From Neorhizobium sp. SHOUNA12A (GTDB lineage: Bacteria > Pseudomonadota > Alphaproteobacteria > Rhizobiales > Rhizobiaceae): a stretch of 33,725 nt of DNA. The notes beneath the pieces were generated by a model, which made no database searches, was not told where the DNA came from, and saw nothing but the letters and a program-made list of their open reading frames with translations. Of the stretch, positions 15,905 through 23,481 are shown one piece after another. The stretch covers positions 1-33,725 of the forward strand of contig NZ_JALBGV010000066.1 of NCBI RefSeq assembly GCF_023006505.1, read 5' to 3'. The number at the start of each line of letters is the position of its first letter. Position 1 is the stretch's first letter. Made by a program: the position numbers and the translations under genes.

Positions 15905-15921
15905 TCTACCAACTTAATAGA
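15905..15921. promoter_or_regulatory. Inverted repeat TCTA-N9-TAGA upstream of the flavoprotein gene
   Basis: TCTA (15905-15908) and TAGA (15918-15921) flank nine A/T-rich bases in the 150-bp gap between the flavoprotein gene (start 15806) and the small secreted protein gene (end 15957). It is a candidate operator for the leftward redox genes. The binding protein is unknown. Confidence 0.35.
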
Positions 15922-15956
15922 GATTGACGAAGAGTAAAGGTGTTTTCGCGTCTCTT

Positions 15957-16256
15957 TCAGTTGCACGCCTGTTCAGGCCGCGGCAGCGTCGAGGCTTCGG
16001 CGCTCGGATTGGTATTGTTCGGCGTCCCCGGCGGCTGGCAGTGATCTTCCTGATCGACGGTGCCGGTCGTGCTGTTGGTGGTCGTCGGATCGGTGACGCC
16101 GGGAAGCGTGGTGACCGGCGAAGCGCCGGAATTGGCATTGGGCGCGGTCGTTGTCGTCCCGGGCAAAGTGGTGGTGGCGTCGGTGCCTGATGTCTGGGCG
16201 AGGACTGGCGCCGAAAGCAGGGAAATGGCGGAAAACGCAATGATCCTCATCAGCAT
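15957..16256 (-). CDS. Small secreted Thr/Pro-rich protein
   Basis: The 99-aa protein has a clear signal peptide (two starting Met, Arg, then FSAISLLSAPVLAQ with an Ala-x-Ala-type end near residue 20). The mature part is rich in Thr, Pro, Asn and Gly with repeated TTLPG-like units (LPGTTT, TTLPGVTD). It has two Cys near the C-terminus (DHCQPP and EQACN) that could form a disulfide. No domain is recognised. GGAGGA precedes ATG 16256. Upstream on the same strand, GGAAC and GGTT spaced by 17 bases (16312-16287) weakly resemble an EcfG promoter. It is probably periplasmic or exported. Confidence 0.75.
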   Translation of the reverse strand: MLMRIIAFSAISLLSAPVLAQTSGTDATTTLPGTTTTAPNANSGASPVTTLPGVTDPTTTNSTTGTVDQEDHCQPPGTPNNTNPSAEASTLPRPEQACN

Positions 16257-16343
16257 GTGAAGGTTCCTCCGGTTGGTCGAAGAAACAACCGGAAGCCACG
16301 CCACTTGGTTCCGTTGCGCCGGCCCGTCTTCGGCCAACACTAT

Positions 16344-16709
16344 TCAGCCTGGCATCATGTCGTGGATCGAGGACAGCAGCATGTCGTGCTGATAGGGCTT
16401 CGGCAGAAACACCGTGTTGGTCGGCAGGAGCATCGGGTCAAGGCTGACGACGCCCGACGTGATGATGATGCCGATGCTCGGGCGGATGGCGCGTATCCGC
16501 TGAGCAAGCTGGATGCCATCCATCGACCCCGCCATGTTCACGTCGGTAAAAACGATGTCGATATCGGACCGGTTGCGGAAGAGTACCATCGCCTCGTCGG
16601 CACTGCCTGCTTCCAACACCTGGTGCCCGACCTCTTCCAGCGCATCGAGCGTGGTGAATCGGATTAGCGGTTCATCCTCGACGACGAGGACAACAGCTTT
16701 CTGCGCCAT
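16344..16709 (-). CDS. Single-domain response regulator
   Basis: The 121-aa protein is a stand-alone CheY-like receiver. The acidic pair lies in VVEDEPLIRF, the phospho-acceptor Asp in FTDVNMAGSMDG (about residue 58), Thr/Ser in IIITSG and the conserved Lys in FLPKPY (about residue 104). All switch residues are present, so it should be phosphorylated. It has no output domain and must act through a partner. Proteins of this type often sit beside HWE/HisKA2 kinases in rhizobia, but no kinase is adjacent here. AGGAGA precedes ATG 16709 by a normal gap. The longer frame to 16811 lacks a ribosome site. Confidence 0.9.
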   Translation of the reverse strand: MAQKAVVLVVEDEPLIRFTTLDALEEVGHQVLEAGSADEAMVLFRNRSDIDIVFTDVNMAGSMDGIQLAQRIRAIRPSIGIIITSGVVSLDPMLLPTNTVFLPKPYQHDMLLSSIHDMMPG

Positions 16710-17050
16710 AAACGTCTCCTTCATCCATCGGATGTTTGTCCCATGGCCTCCACCGGCGAAAATCCGCTCCGCGATGCGGCAGGTCGGGGACGCGCTCCGC
16801 CGTGAGGCCATATAGGAGGCAGGTGAGTCGCGACAAGTGGAACTGAATCCGGACGAAAAACGCGGTTACCCGGATCGGTTGCTTTTCCGCACGCGCCAAC
16901 CGCTTCGATAATGGATAATGACATTTGACAGAATGCAAAATCCGCTTGCCAAGCGCCCTGAAATATCCTGTACCAATCGCCACGAAAATGTGACTAGAAG
17001 AACATCCTCACCTTCCCCCCTCATCCACTCCCGACTCAGGTTCACGCTTC
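16710..17050. other. 341-bp divergent intergenic region
   Basis: The region lies between the response regulator (leftward) and the TerC gene (rightward). It holds a TTGACA at 16925-16930 without a convincing -10, and a pyrimidine-rich run before the TerC start. The GGAGTAG-type core of the yybP-ykoY manganese riboswitch, often found before TerC genes, is not seen. No ORF of interest was found. Confidence 0.5.
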
Positions 17051-17674
17051 ATGATGGAACTCTTCACCGCAGCCGGCTTTGCGGCCCTTCTCGAGGTCAT
17101 CGCCATCAACCTCGTTCTTTCCGGCGACAATGCCATCGTCATCGGTCTTGCCGCCGCCGGTCTTCCTGCCGAACTGCGCAAGAAGGCGATCCTCTTCGGC
17201 ATCTCCGCGGCGACCGTACTGCGCCTCGTGTTTGCGGTCGTCGCAACCTACCTTCTGGCGATCAAGGGGCTCCAGCTTGCCGGCGGCCTGCTGCTGGCCT
17301 GGGTCTGTTGGAAGATGTGGAGCGAGCTGCGCGAGGGCCAGGGCGACGATGCCCATCTCGCCGCACAAGCCAAGGAAAACGCCGCTCAGAAGACTTTCTT
17401 TCAGGCCGCGACCCAGATCGTCGTCGCCGACGTCTCGATGTCGCTCGACAACGTGCTGGCCGTCGCCGGCGCCGCCAAGGAACATTCGACCGTGCTGATC
17501 ATCGGCCTGATCGTCTCGATCGCACTGATGGGGATCGCTGCCAACTTCGTCGCCAAACTGCTCTCCCGCTTCCGCTGGATCGCCTATGTGGGCCTGGCGG
17601 TCATCGTTTATGTGGCGCTCGATATGATCTATCACGGCTCTCTCGAAGTCCTGCCGCTCATCCAAGGCGCATAA
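17051..17674 (+). CDS. TerC-family integral membrane protein (YjbE type)
   Basis: The 207-aa protein has about seven membrane helices and two matching acidic motifs, INLVLSGDNAIVIG near residue 20 and VVADVSMSLDNVLAVAG near residue 125. These twin Asp-containing motifs are the TerC hallmark and probably form the ion path. Relatives of the YjbE type are manganese exporters or serve in metal loading of exported enzymes. The start could be either of two adjacent ATGs (17051 or 17054); no strong ribosome site decides. A good terminator follows 31 bases after the stop. No operon partner is apparent. Confidence 0.88.
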   Translation: MMELFTAAGFAALLEVIAINLVLSGDNAIVIGLAAAGLPAELRKKAILFGISAATVLRLVFAVVATYLLAIKGLQLAGGLLLAWVCWKMWSELREGQGDDAHLAAQAKENAAQKTFFQAATQIVVADVSMSLDNVLAVAGAAKEHSTVLIIGLIVSIALMGIAANFVAKLLSRFRWIAYVGLAVIVYVALDMIYHGSLEVLPLIQGA

Positions 17675-17705
17675 ATCTCTTCCCCGCCTCTCGACCAGTC
17701 ATTTG

Positions 17706-17740
17706 CCCCGCCGGCGCCGATCGCGTTGGCGGGGTTTTCT
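17706..17740 (+). terminator. Rho-independent terminator of the TerC gene
   Basis: CCCCGCC (17706-17712) pairs with GGCGGGG (17728-17734), followed directly by TTTTCTGTTTTG. A short second palindrome (TCTCCCC, 2 bases, GGGGAGA at 17747-17762) lies just beyond and resembles dispersed rhizobial palindromic repeats. Confidence 0.85.
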
Positions 17741-17826
17741 GTTTTGTCTCCCCCCGGGGAGAAGTACTGGAATGTGACAGTGCCCTGATTTGAAACAGGA
17801 AAATTATTCTCTGCTTACCAAGTTCT

Positions 17827-17855
17827 TTGACATTTGTGACGTTCCCATTGATCAT
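17827..17855 (+). promoter_or_regulatory. Promoter candidate of the cupin gene
   Basis: TTGACA (17827-17832), a 17-base spacer and GATCAT (17850-17855) give a plausible housekeeping promoter. Transcription would start near 17862, leaving a leader of about 105 bases before the cupin start. Confidence 0.5.
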
Positions 17856-17861
17856 GTTCGG

Positions 17862-17967
17862 CAAGCAAAGCTACGTGGCCTCCAGCCGGCATGACGCCGG
17901 TTAGGGGCTCGCGGACCCCCTACTCGCAAGAGTTGGTGAGCCCCGTCCTAGTCAACGAGAACCGATC
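17862..17967 (+). ncRNA. Structured 5' leader of the cupin gene
   Basis: Helix A is CCGGC/GCCGG (17886-17890 with 17896-17900), extendable by two pairs. Helix C is a perfect 7-bp GGGGCTC/GAGCCCC (17904-17910 with 17938-17944) enclosing helix D, ACTC-GCAA-GAGT (17922-17933), which has a GNRA tetraloop. An alternative helix B, TAGGGG/CCCCTA (17902-17907 with 17917-17922), uses the same bases and excludes C and D. No T-run follows, so any control would be at translation. I match it to no known riboswitch class. Confidence 0.45.
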
Positions 17968-18477
17968 TTGAGCGATAGTCACGACGATCATCATCACACT
18001 CATGACAGTGACCATGACGGTCATTCCCACGTCGATTGGCGCGAGCACGGCGTGAAAGTCATCCCGGGCAATTCGCTCGATCCCAACACCGCCCAGACCC
18101 CCGGCATGAACCGCGCGACCGCGATCAACAACGCCCGTGCGGGTGCCGAAAAGATCTGGGCGGGCACGGTGACGATCCATGCCAACGCCAAGACCGGCGC
18201 CCATCACCATGGCGATCTGGAAAGTATCATCTACGTGCTGAAGGGAAGAGCGCGGATGCGCTGGGGCGACAATCTCGAATTCGTGGCGGAGGCAGGCCCC
18301 GGCGATTTCATCTATGTGCCGCCCTACGTGCCGCATCAGGAGATCAACGCCAGCCGCGACGAGACCCTGGAATGTGTCCTCTGCCGCTCCGGCCAGGACC
18401 CGGTCGTGGTCAACCTCGATATCGAGCCGATCGAGAAGCCGGAAGAAGTGCTCTGGAAGGACCCGATCCACAAATAA
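17968..18477 (+). CDS. Cupin-domain protein with His-rich N-terminus
   Basis: The 169-aa protein begins at TTG 17968, where a weak CGAGA site precedes it. The first 20 residues are dominated by His and Asp (HDDHHHTHDSDHDG), a likely metal-binding tail. A single cupin domain follows, with the first motif in GAHHHGDLESIIYVLKG (three His and Glu) and the second in GDFIYVPPYVPHQE. These supply the usual three-His-plus-Glu metal site. Enzymatic role unknown; related cupins include metal-dependent dioxygenases and isomerases. A promoter, a folded leader and a terminator-like hairpin (18602-18628) frame the gene as a single unit. An alternative later start would remove the His-rich tail, and no good ribosome site supports it. 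Confidence 0.8.
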   Translation: MSDSHDDHHHTHDSDHDGHSHVDWREHGVKVIPGNSLDPNTAQTPGMNRATAINNARAGAEKIWAGTVTIHANAKTGAHHHGDLESIIYVLKGRARMRWGDNLEFVAEAGPGDFIYVPPYVPHQEINASRDETLECVLCRSGQDPVVVNLDIEPIEKPEEVLWKDPIHK

Positions 18478-18561
18478 CGCGGCAATCGATTTCCCGCATG
18501 AAATGCAGGGATTGGCGCAAATGCCGCCGCAATCTGTCCTTACGCTTGCACCGACTGGAGA

Positions 18562-18590
18562 TTGACCGCCTCGAACCTCTCCTTTAGAAG
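18562..18590 (+). promoter_or_regulatory. Promoter candidate upstream of the secDF region
   Basis: TTGACC (18562-18567), a 17-base spacer and TAGAAG (18585-18590) would start transcription near 18597, immediately before the hairpin at 18602-18628. The -35 is good and the -10 is moderate. Confidence 0.4.
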
Positions 18591-18601
18591 GCGGCATTCC
18601 G

Positions 18602-18628
18602 TTCCGAAGCAAGGACTTCGGGATTTTT
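18602..18628 (+). terminator. Terminator or attenuator hairpin between cupin and secDF genes
   Basis: TTCCGAAG (18602-18609) pairs with CTTCGGGA (18616-18623, one G-T pair) around a 6-base loop and is followed by five T (18624-18628). It would end the cupin transcript. It also lies directly downstream of the promoter candidate and 21 bases before the next gene, so it could attenuate that gene instead. Confidence 0.65.
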
Positions 18629-18649
18629 AACGCTCCGGAGCTGATGCGG

Positions 18650-19057
18650 ATGGCGCTGTTTCCGCAGGACAAGCGGATGAGAGACGGACGTGAACAGGAA
18701 AGCCTCCTGTCGCGCTGGCCGGTCTTTGCCGCCGCTCTGCTGATTGCCGCCTTGTTCGGCCTGCTGTCCGGCGTCGTCAAGGACGTCCAGTTCCCCCGCG
18801 GCGTCCTTTCGGCTGACAAAAGCAGCGACACTCCGCATCTGACCAAGCGCGAGCCTTTGCGTGCACTTGCCGCCATGGACCGCAAGGACGGAACGGGCGC
18901 CCATTGGCATACGGGCGGCGGTGCGCTGGAAGCCCGCGCCATCGAGATCAGCTTCCCGATTTTCGTTTCGGCCTTCGCGTCGAAGCCATCCTCCGATCCG
19001 ACGGCTCATCCATTCTGGCACGGATCGCTGCCGCGTGCGCCGCCGGCCCGCGCCTGA
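18650..19057 (+). CDS. Hypothetical single-pass membrane protein
   Basis: The 135-aa protein is not recognised. One membrane segment (WPVFAAALLIAALFGLLSGVV) lies at about residues 23-43, after a charged N-terminus. The remainder would be periplasmic and is polar, Pro- and Ala-rich towards the end (RAPPARA). GGAG at 18637-18640 is 9 bases before ATG 18650. An ATG 6 bases earlier is less well spaced. It is on the same strand as secDF, 88 bases upstream, so co-transcription is possible. An opposite-strand ORF covers the same stretch but lacks start signals. The assignment as a real gene rests on the ribosome site and the membrane segment. Confidence 0.6.
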   Translation: MALFPQDKRMRDGREQESLLSRWPVFAAALLIAALFGLLSGVVKDVQFPRGVLSADKSSDTPHLTKREPLRALAAMDRKDGTGAHWHTGGGALEARAIEISFPIFVSAFASKPSSDPTAHPFWHGSLPRAPPARA

Positions 19058-19145
19058 GATATCGCGCCCCGGCGCTTGCACGACATCAGCATTCTCGCCC
19101 CAACCGCTCAACAGAGCGTGACCCGGGCTCAGCAGGATTAAATAC

Positions 19146-21665
19146 ATGAGAAACTCCCCATGGTTGGTGACGACCTATCTCGTCATCATCTTCCTCGGCA
19201 TTCTGGTGGCGCTGCCGAACGTCATTCCGCAATCGACGCTTGGCCGGCTTCCCGCCTGGCTGCCACACAACCGCGTCTCGCTCGGCCTCGACCTGCGCGG
19301 CGGCTCGCACCTCGTGCTGGAGGTCGACCGTGCCGACCTGATCAACGAGCGTGTCCAGAGCCTGCTGCAGGATGCTCGCCGGGTTCTGCGCGACAAGAAC
19401 ATCGCGACCACCGCAATCCGCCGCACGGGTGACACCGTGACGGTCGCGCTGCGTGATGCGGCCCAGCGCGGCGCTGCCGTGACCGAGCTCCAGACGCTTG
19501 CCAACCCGGTCAACGCCGGCACAACGATCGGCGGCAGCGATCTTGCGATCACCACGCCCACCGACAATACGATCACGATCGCCCAGACCGAAGCAGGCAT
19601 CAATTCGCACATCACCGGCGCCGTCGATCAGTCGCTTGAAATCATCCGCCAGCGCGTCGACCAGGTGGGCGTCGCCGAACCGACCATTCAGCGCATCGGC
19701 TCCGACCGCGTCCTTGTCCAGCTTCCGGGCGAACAGGATCCGGCCCGCCTTCGCCAGCTTCTCGGCTCGACCGCCAAGATGAGCTTCCATCTGCTCGGCC
19801 AGCAGGGCGAACAGGGTGTCACCATGCTCGCCGACGAGCGCGGTAACCAATATCCGGTCCTCGACCGCGTCGAACTTTCCGGCGACCGCCTGACCGATGC
19901 CCGCGCCGCCTTCGACCAGCAGACCAACGAACCGGTCGTCAACTTCCGCTTCGATTCGGCAGGCGCCAACCGCTTTGCCCAGATCACCCAGCAGAATGTC
20001 GGCCGCCCCTTCGCGATCGTACTCGACAACAAGGTGCTGAGCGCGCCCGTCATCCGCACGCCGATCACCGGCGGTTCGGGCCAGATTTCTGGCGGCTTCT
20101 CGGTGTCGGAAGCCAATACGCTCTCTGCACTGCTGCGCGCAGGCGCGCTGCCGGCGAAGCTCACCGTCATCGAAGAACGCACCGTTGGCGCAGACCTCGG
20201 CGCCGATGCCATCCAGATGGGCCTCTATTCCGGCCTCGTCGGCTTCGTCCTCGTCGCCGTCTTCATCCTGGTTCTGTATGGCACGTGGGGCCTGCTGGCG
20301 AACGTCGCGCTGCTGATCCACACGATCCTGACCTTCTCCGCCCTGACGCTGGTCGGCGCGACGCTGACACTGCCCGGTATCGCCGGTATCGTGCTCGGCA
20401 TCGGCCTTGCGGTCGACGCGAACGTTCTGATCAACGAGCGTATCCGCGAAGAAACGCGTAAAGGTCGAGGCGCCTTCGCCGCCATCGACGTCGGCTTCAA
20501 CCGCGCTTATTCGACCATTGTCGACGGCAACATGACCGCGCTGATCGCCGCCGCCATCCTGTTCTACTTCGGCTCCGGTCCGGTGCGCGGCTTCGCCGTT
20601 ACCATGGGTCTTGGCCTGATCATCTCGATGTTCACGTCGGTCGCCTTCGTCCGCGTGACGATGATCGCCATCGCGCGCCGCTACAAGCTGAAGGTCATCA
20701 ACATCCAGTCGATGTTCCGGTTCAGCCCCTACGACAAGCACATCCAGTTCATGAAGGCGCGCTTCTTCGGCGTTGCGGTCTCGGCCGTCCTGTCGATCGC
20801 CTCGATCGGGCTGTTCTTCTATCCGGGCCTGAATTACGGCGTCGACTTCCGCGGCGGCATCCAGATGTCTGTCAAGACGCAAGGCCCCGCCGACCTCGCC
20901 AAGTTCCGCGAAGGTCTGAACACGCTCAACCTCGGCGAAATCACGCTGCAGTCCTTCGGCGATCCGAACACCATCCTGGTGCGCGCCCAGCGTCAGGAAG
21001 GCGGCGAAGAGGCGCAGACGGCGGCGGTCACCAAGCTGAAGGACGAGGTCACCAAGATCGACTCCACCGCGACCGTCCAGGGCACCGATGTCATCGGCCC
21101 GAAGGTCTCGGGCGAACTGGCCGTTGCCGGCTTCCTGTCGGTCTTCATCGCCAGTATCGCGATGCTGATCTATATCTGGGCGCGGTTCGAATGGCCGTTC
21201 GCGGTCGGCGCTATCGTCACCCTGGTGCTGGACGTCACCAAGCTGGTGGGTTTCTTCGCCATCACCGGCCTCGATTTCAATCTGACCGCGATTGCCGCGG
21301 TGCTGACGATGGTCGGTTATTCGGTCAACGACAAGGTCGTCGTCTACGACCGCATGCGTGAAAACATGCGGCTCTACAAGTCGATGCCGCTGCGCGAACT
21401 GATCGACAAGTCGATCAACGAGACGCTGGCTCGAAGCCTCTACACCAACGCCACCGCCTTCCTGTCGCTTCTGCCGATGGCGATCTGGGGTGGCAGCGCG
21501 GTCGAAAGCTTCGCGGTCCCCATGGCATTCGGTATTCTCGTTGCCGGCGCATCGTCTGTCTTCATCGCGGCCCCGATCCTGCTCTTCCTCGGCGACTGGC
21601 GTAAACGCCACGCCAAGGCGGTGGAAACGGCTGCGGAAGAGGTCGAAAACGCCAAAAAGGCCTGA
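19146..21665 (+). CDS. secDF: Fused protein translocase subunit SecDF
   Basis: The 839-aa protein joins SecD and SecF, as in many Rhizobiales. The SecD half (about 1-500) has an N-terminal helix, the D1 motif DLRGGSHLVLEVD, the large periplasmic P1 domain (IIRQRVDQVGVAEPTIQR, VLVQLPGEQDP), and a group of helices with GIAGIVLGIGLAVDANVLI. The SecF half (from about 520) has YGVDFRGGIQM and later LTMVGYSVNDKVVVYDRMRE. The conserved Asp and Arg residues of the proton path are present. SecDF uses the proton gradient at the inner membrane to pull secreted proteins through SecYEG. AGGA precedes the ATG, and a strong terminator follows. YajC and the other sec genes are not in the window. Confidence 0.96.
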   Translation: MRNSPWLVTTYLVIIFLGILVALPNVIPQSTLGRLPAWLPHNRVSLGLDLRGGSHLVLEVDRADLINERVQSLLQDARRVLRDKNIATTAIRRTGDTVTVALRDAAQRGAAVTELQTLANPVNAGTTIGGSDLAITTPTDNTITIAQTEAGINSHITGAVDQSLEIIRQRVDQVGVAEPTIQRIGSDRVLVQLPGEQDPARLRQLLGSTAKMSFHLLGQQGEQGVTMLADERGNQYPVLDRVELSGDRLTDARAAFDQQTNEPVVNFRFDSAGANRFAQITQQNVGRPFAIVLDNKVLSAPVIRTPITGGSGQISGGFSVSEANTLSALLRAGALPAKLTVIEERTVGADLGADAIQMGLYSGLVGFVLVAVFILVLYGTWGLLANVALLIHTILTFSALTLVGATLTLPGIAGIVLGIGLAVDANVLINERIREETRKGRGAFAAIDVGFNRAYSTIVDGNMTALIAAAILFYFGSGPVRGFAVTMGLGLIISMFTSVAFVRVTMIAIARRYKLKVINIQSMFRFSPYDKHIQFMKARFFGVAVSAVLSIASIGLFFYPGLNYGVDFRGGIQMSVKTQGPADLAKFREGLNTLNLGEITLQSFGDPNTILVRAQRQEGGEEAQTAAVTKLKDEVTKIDSTATVQGTDVIGPKVSGELAVAGFLSVFIASIAMLIYIWARFEWPFAVGAIVTLVLDVTKLVGFFAITGLDFNLTAIAAVLTMVGYSVNDKVVVYDRMRENMRLYKSMPLRELIDKSINETLARSLYTNATAFLSLLPMAIWGGSAVESFAVPMAFGILVAGASSVFIAAPILLFLGDWRKRHAKAVETAAEEVENAKKA

Positions 21666-21686
21666 TTGACGATCCAGCAATACAGG

Positions 21687-21718
21687 AAGGGCGGGTTTCC
21701 ATCCGCCCTTCTTCATTT
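21687..21718 (+). terminator. Rho-independent terminator of secDF
   Basis: AAGGGCGG (21687-21694) pairs perfectly with CCGCCCTT (21703-21710), followed by CTTCATTT. It lies 21 bases after the secDF stop codon and 28 bases before the next gene. Confidence 0.75.
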
Positions 21719-21738
21719 GGCTCCGCTATAGGTCGATC

Positions 21739-22176
21739 ATGCTCGATTTTGCCGCCTATGCGGGACTGTTCTCCGCCGCCTTCATCGCCGCCACGATCTT
21801 TCCGATGCAATCGGAGGCGATCCTCGTCGGCCTGATTCTCTCCGACCGGTATTCACTCATCGCCCTGCTGCTGGTCGCGTCGGTCGGCAACACGGCGGGG
21901 GCCGCCGTGAACTGGCTGCTCGGGTGTGGTGTCGAACGTTTTCGCGACAGCCGATGGTTTCCGGTGCCCCCGGAAAAACTGGACAAGGCACAGGCCTGGT
22001 ACCAGAAATACGGAAAATGGTCGCTGCTGCTGAGCTGGCTGCCGATCGGCGGCGACGCGATCACGGTCGCGGCCGGCGTGCTCAAGGAACCTTTACCGAC
22101 CTTCCTGATCCTGGTTTTTATCGGCAAGGCGGTCCGCTATGTGGTGCTCGCCGCCGCGACACTCAGCGTGGCCTGA
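21739..22176 (+). CDS. YqaA-type small membrane protein (DedA/SNARE-associated family)
   Basis: The 145-aa protein has four or so membrane helices. It has the YqaA pattern of an early acidic segment (IFPMQSEAILVGLI), a glycine-rich NTAGAAVNWLLG loop, and FGKW-like YGKWSLLLSWLPIGGDAITVAAG read here as KYGKWSLLLSWLPIGGD. Family members are proposed to be lipid or ion carriers; the exact role is unsettled. It sits 28 bases beyond the secDF terminator hairpin. Its TGA stop is immediately followed by the reversed stop of the TetR gene, so the two convergent genes share no spacer at all. Confidence 0.85.
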   Translation: MLDFAAYAGLFSAAFIAATIFPMQSEAILVGLILSDRYSLIALLLVASVGNTAGAAVNWLLGCGVERFRDSRWFPVPPEKLDKAQAWYQKYGKWSLLLSWLPIGGDAITVAAGVLKEPLPTFLILVFIGKAVRYVVLAAATLSVA

Positions 22177-22803
22177 TCAGAGGTCCTGCCCCTCGTAGCC
22201 AAAATCGGCAAGTGTCTTCCAGAAATCGCCGAAGAACCGATGCGCGAAGGTTTCGAGCGAAGTGCCCGGCGGCTGTTCGTTCCACAGTTCTCCGCCTGCC
22301 CGCAAGGCGCCTATGACCACGGCGGCCAGCAGGCGCACGCGCAGCCGTTCTTCGTCGCTTCGGCTTCGAGCCTTCAGCGCCTCGGTGAGCTTCAGTTCGA
22401 GCTTGGCATATTTGAGCTGGTCTCGGGCTTTCAGCGCCGGCGTACTGCGGATCAGTTCGCCGAGCGCCATCGCTCTTTCGTCGGCTGCCGAGACGATGGC
22501 GCTGACGAGGCCGTGTTGCACGGTCTTGACCGCCGGCTCGTCCGCTGGCCTCGACGCGATCGCCGCCATCAGATGATCGGCAAAACCGTCCTGCCAGGCG
22601 AACACGACCTCTTCCTTGGACGGAAAATAGTCGAAGAAACTGCGTTTCGAGACCTCGGCGCGTTCGGCAATTTCCTCGACCGTCGTGGCATCGAAGCCGC
22701 GCTCGAGGAACAGGCTCATCGCCGCTTCTTCGATGCGTTCGCGGGTCTGCCGACGCTTGAGCTCCCGCCGGCCTGCCGTCGCGCCATCAATCGTCTTGAT
22801 CAT
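22177..22803 (-). CDS. TetR-family transcriptional regulator
   Basis: The 208-aa protein has an N-terminal TetR helix-turn-helix (RERIEEAAMSLFLERGFDA, then VEEIAERAEVSKRSFFDYFP, residues about 21-65) and an all-helical ligand domain. The recognition helix (VSKRSFFDYFPSKEEVV) is typical. The ligand is unknown. It lies 15 bases after the PmtA-like gene on the same strand and is probably co-transcribed with it. It may therefore control that gene and respond to a lipid or a membrane-active compound; this is inference. No alternative start is needed: ATG 22803 gives the usual short extension before the domain. Confidence 0.9.
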   Translation of the reverse strand: MIKTIDGATAGRRELKRRQTRERIEEAAMSLFLERGFDATTVEEIAERAEVSKRSFFDYFPSKEEVVFAWQDGFADHLMAAIASRPADEPAVKTVQHGLVSAIVSAADERAMALGELIRSTPALKARDQLKYAKLELKLTEALKARSRSDEERLRVRLLAAVVIGALRAGGELWNEQPPGTSLETFAHRFFGDFWKTLADFGYEGQDL

Positions 22804-22818
22804 TTCATCCGATTTTGT

Positions 22819-23481
22819 TCAGGCGCCCGCGTCGTCGGCATGGACCGGGCTGCCTTCTGCCTCGGCACGATATCTGGAACGCTCCCGTGTCAGATCCAGC
22901 GGCTTGCGGCGGGAAATCCGGTAGACGGCAGCGGGCGGCAGGTTGCGCACGGTGTGGCCGATATGCACGGCCTTCAGACCCAGGCGGTCGAGGATCGGCC
23001 GCGGCACGGGGCAACGCGGGCCATAGGTGAACTGGTAGAAGGAACCGCCCGGACGGATATAGGTAAAGGCTCCGCCGAGGATCGCGGTAATCTTGCGCGG
23101 CGACATGGAGAGCAGCGGCAGGCCGCTGACGACCGCGCCGACCGGTTCGCCCTCGAAAATATCCTCATGGGCGAGCTTTGCCGCATCCATCTGCAGGATC
23201 CGCGCGTCTGGAAAACGCCGCTGCAGGCCGGGAACGAATTCCGGACCGTATTCGATCAGGGTGAGGTCGGATTGGGCAACGCCGCGCGCCAAAAGCGCAC
23301 GGGTGAATACCCCGGTCCCCGGACCGAGTTCGATGACCGGGCCGTCCAGCGGCGCGATCTCCTGGGTCATCAGTCGCGCGAGCGAATCCCCGGAAGGCGC
23401 CAACGCCGCAACCCGCAATGGATTGCTGATCCAGGAACGGAAAAAATGCCAAAAATCCGAAAATGCCGCATCTGCTGTCAT
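22819..23481 (-). CDS. PmtA-like phospholipid N-methyltransferase
   Basis: The 220-aa class-I SAM-dependent methyltransferase has the SAM motif I at VIELGPGTGVFTRALL (about residue 48), acidic motif II at LIEYGPEF and the post-motif VSGLPLLSMS. It is preceded by PLRVAALAPSGDSLARLM, which is characteristic of the rhizobial phospholipid N-methyltransferase group (COG3963). Such enzymes methylate phosphatidylethanolamine to phosphatidylcholine at the inner membrane surface. Rhizobial genomes carry several relatives, some with other substrates, so the assignment is family-level. ATG 23481 is used. The frame upstream to 23559 contains no domain sequence. A TetR gene follows after 15 bases. Confidence 0.8.
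   Translation of the reverse strand: MTADAAFSDFWHFFRSWISNPLRVAALAPSGDSLARLMTQEIAPLDGPVIELGPGTGVFTRALLARGVAQSDLTLIEYGPEFVPGLQRRFPDARILQMDAAKLAHEDIFEGEPVGAVVSGLPLLSMSPRKITAILGGAFTYIRPGGSFYQFTYGPRCPVPRPILDRLGLKAVHIGHTVRNLPPAAVYRISRRKPLDLTRERSRYRAEAEGSPVHADDAGA

Noticed and set aside
16710..17050. Possible yybP-ykoY manganese riboswitch before the TerC gene
   Set aside because: The expected conserved core sequences and paired loops were not found in the region.
17747..17762. TCTCCCC/GGGGAGA palindrome after the TerC terminator as a second terminator
   Set aside because: It has a 2-base loop and no T-run. It looks like a remnant of a common rhizobial intergenic repeat.
17881..17944. tRNA-like or known small RNA in the cupin leader
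   Set aside because: The 7-bp stem encloses only 27 bases, too short for a tRNA, and no SRP, tmRNA, 6S or RNase P signature is present.
19086..21716. Long minus-strand ORF of 876 codons opposite secDF
   Set aside because: The composition (Asp/Arg/Gly/His) is typical of an antisense shadow, and secDF on the other strand is certain.
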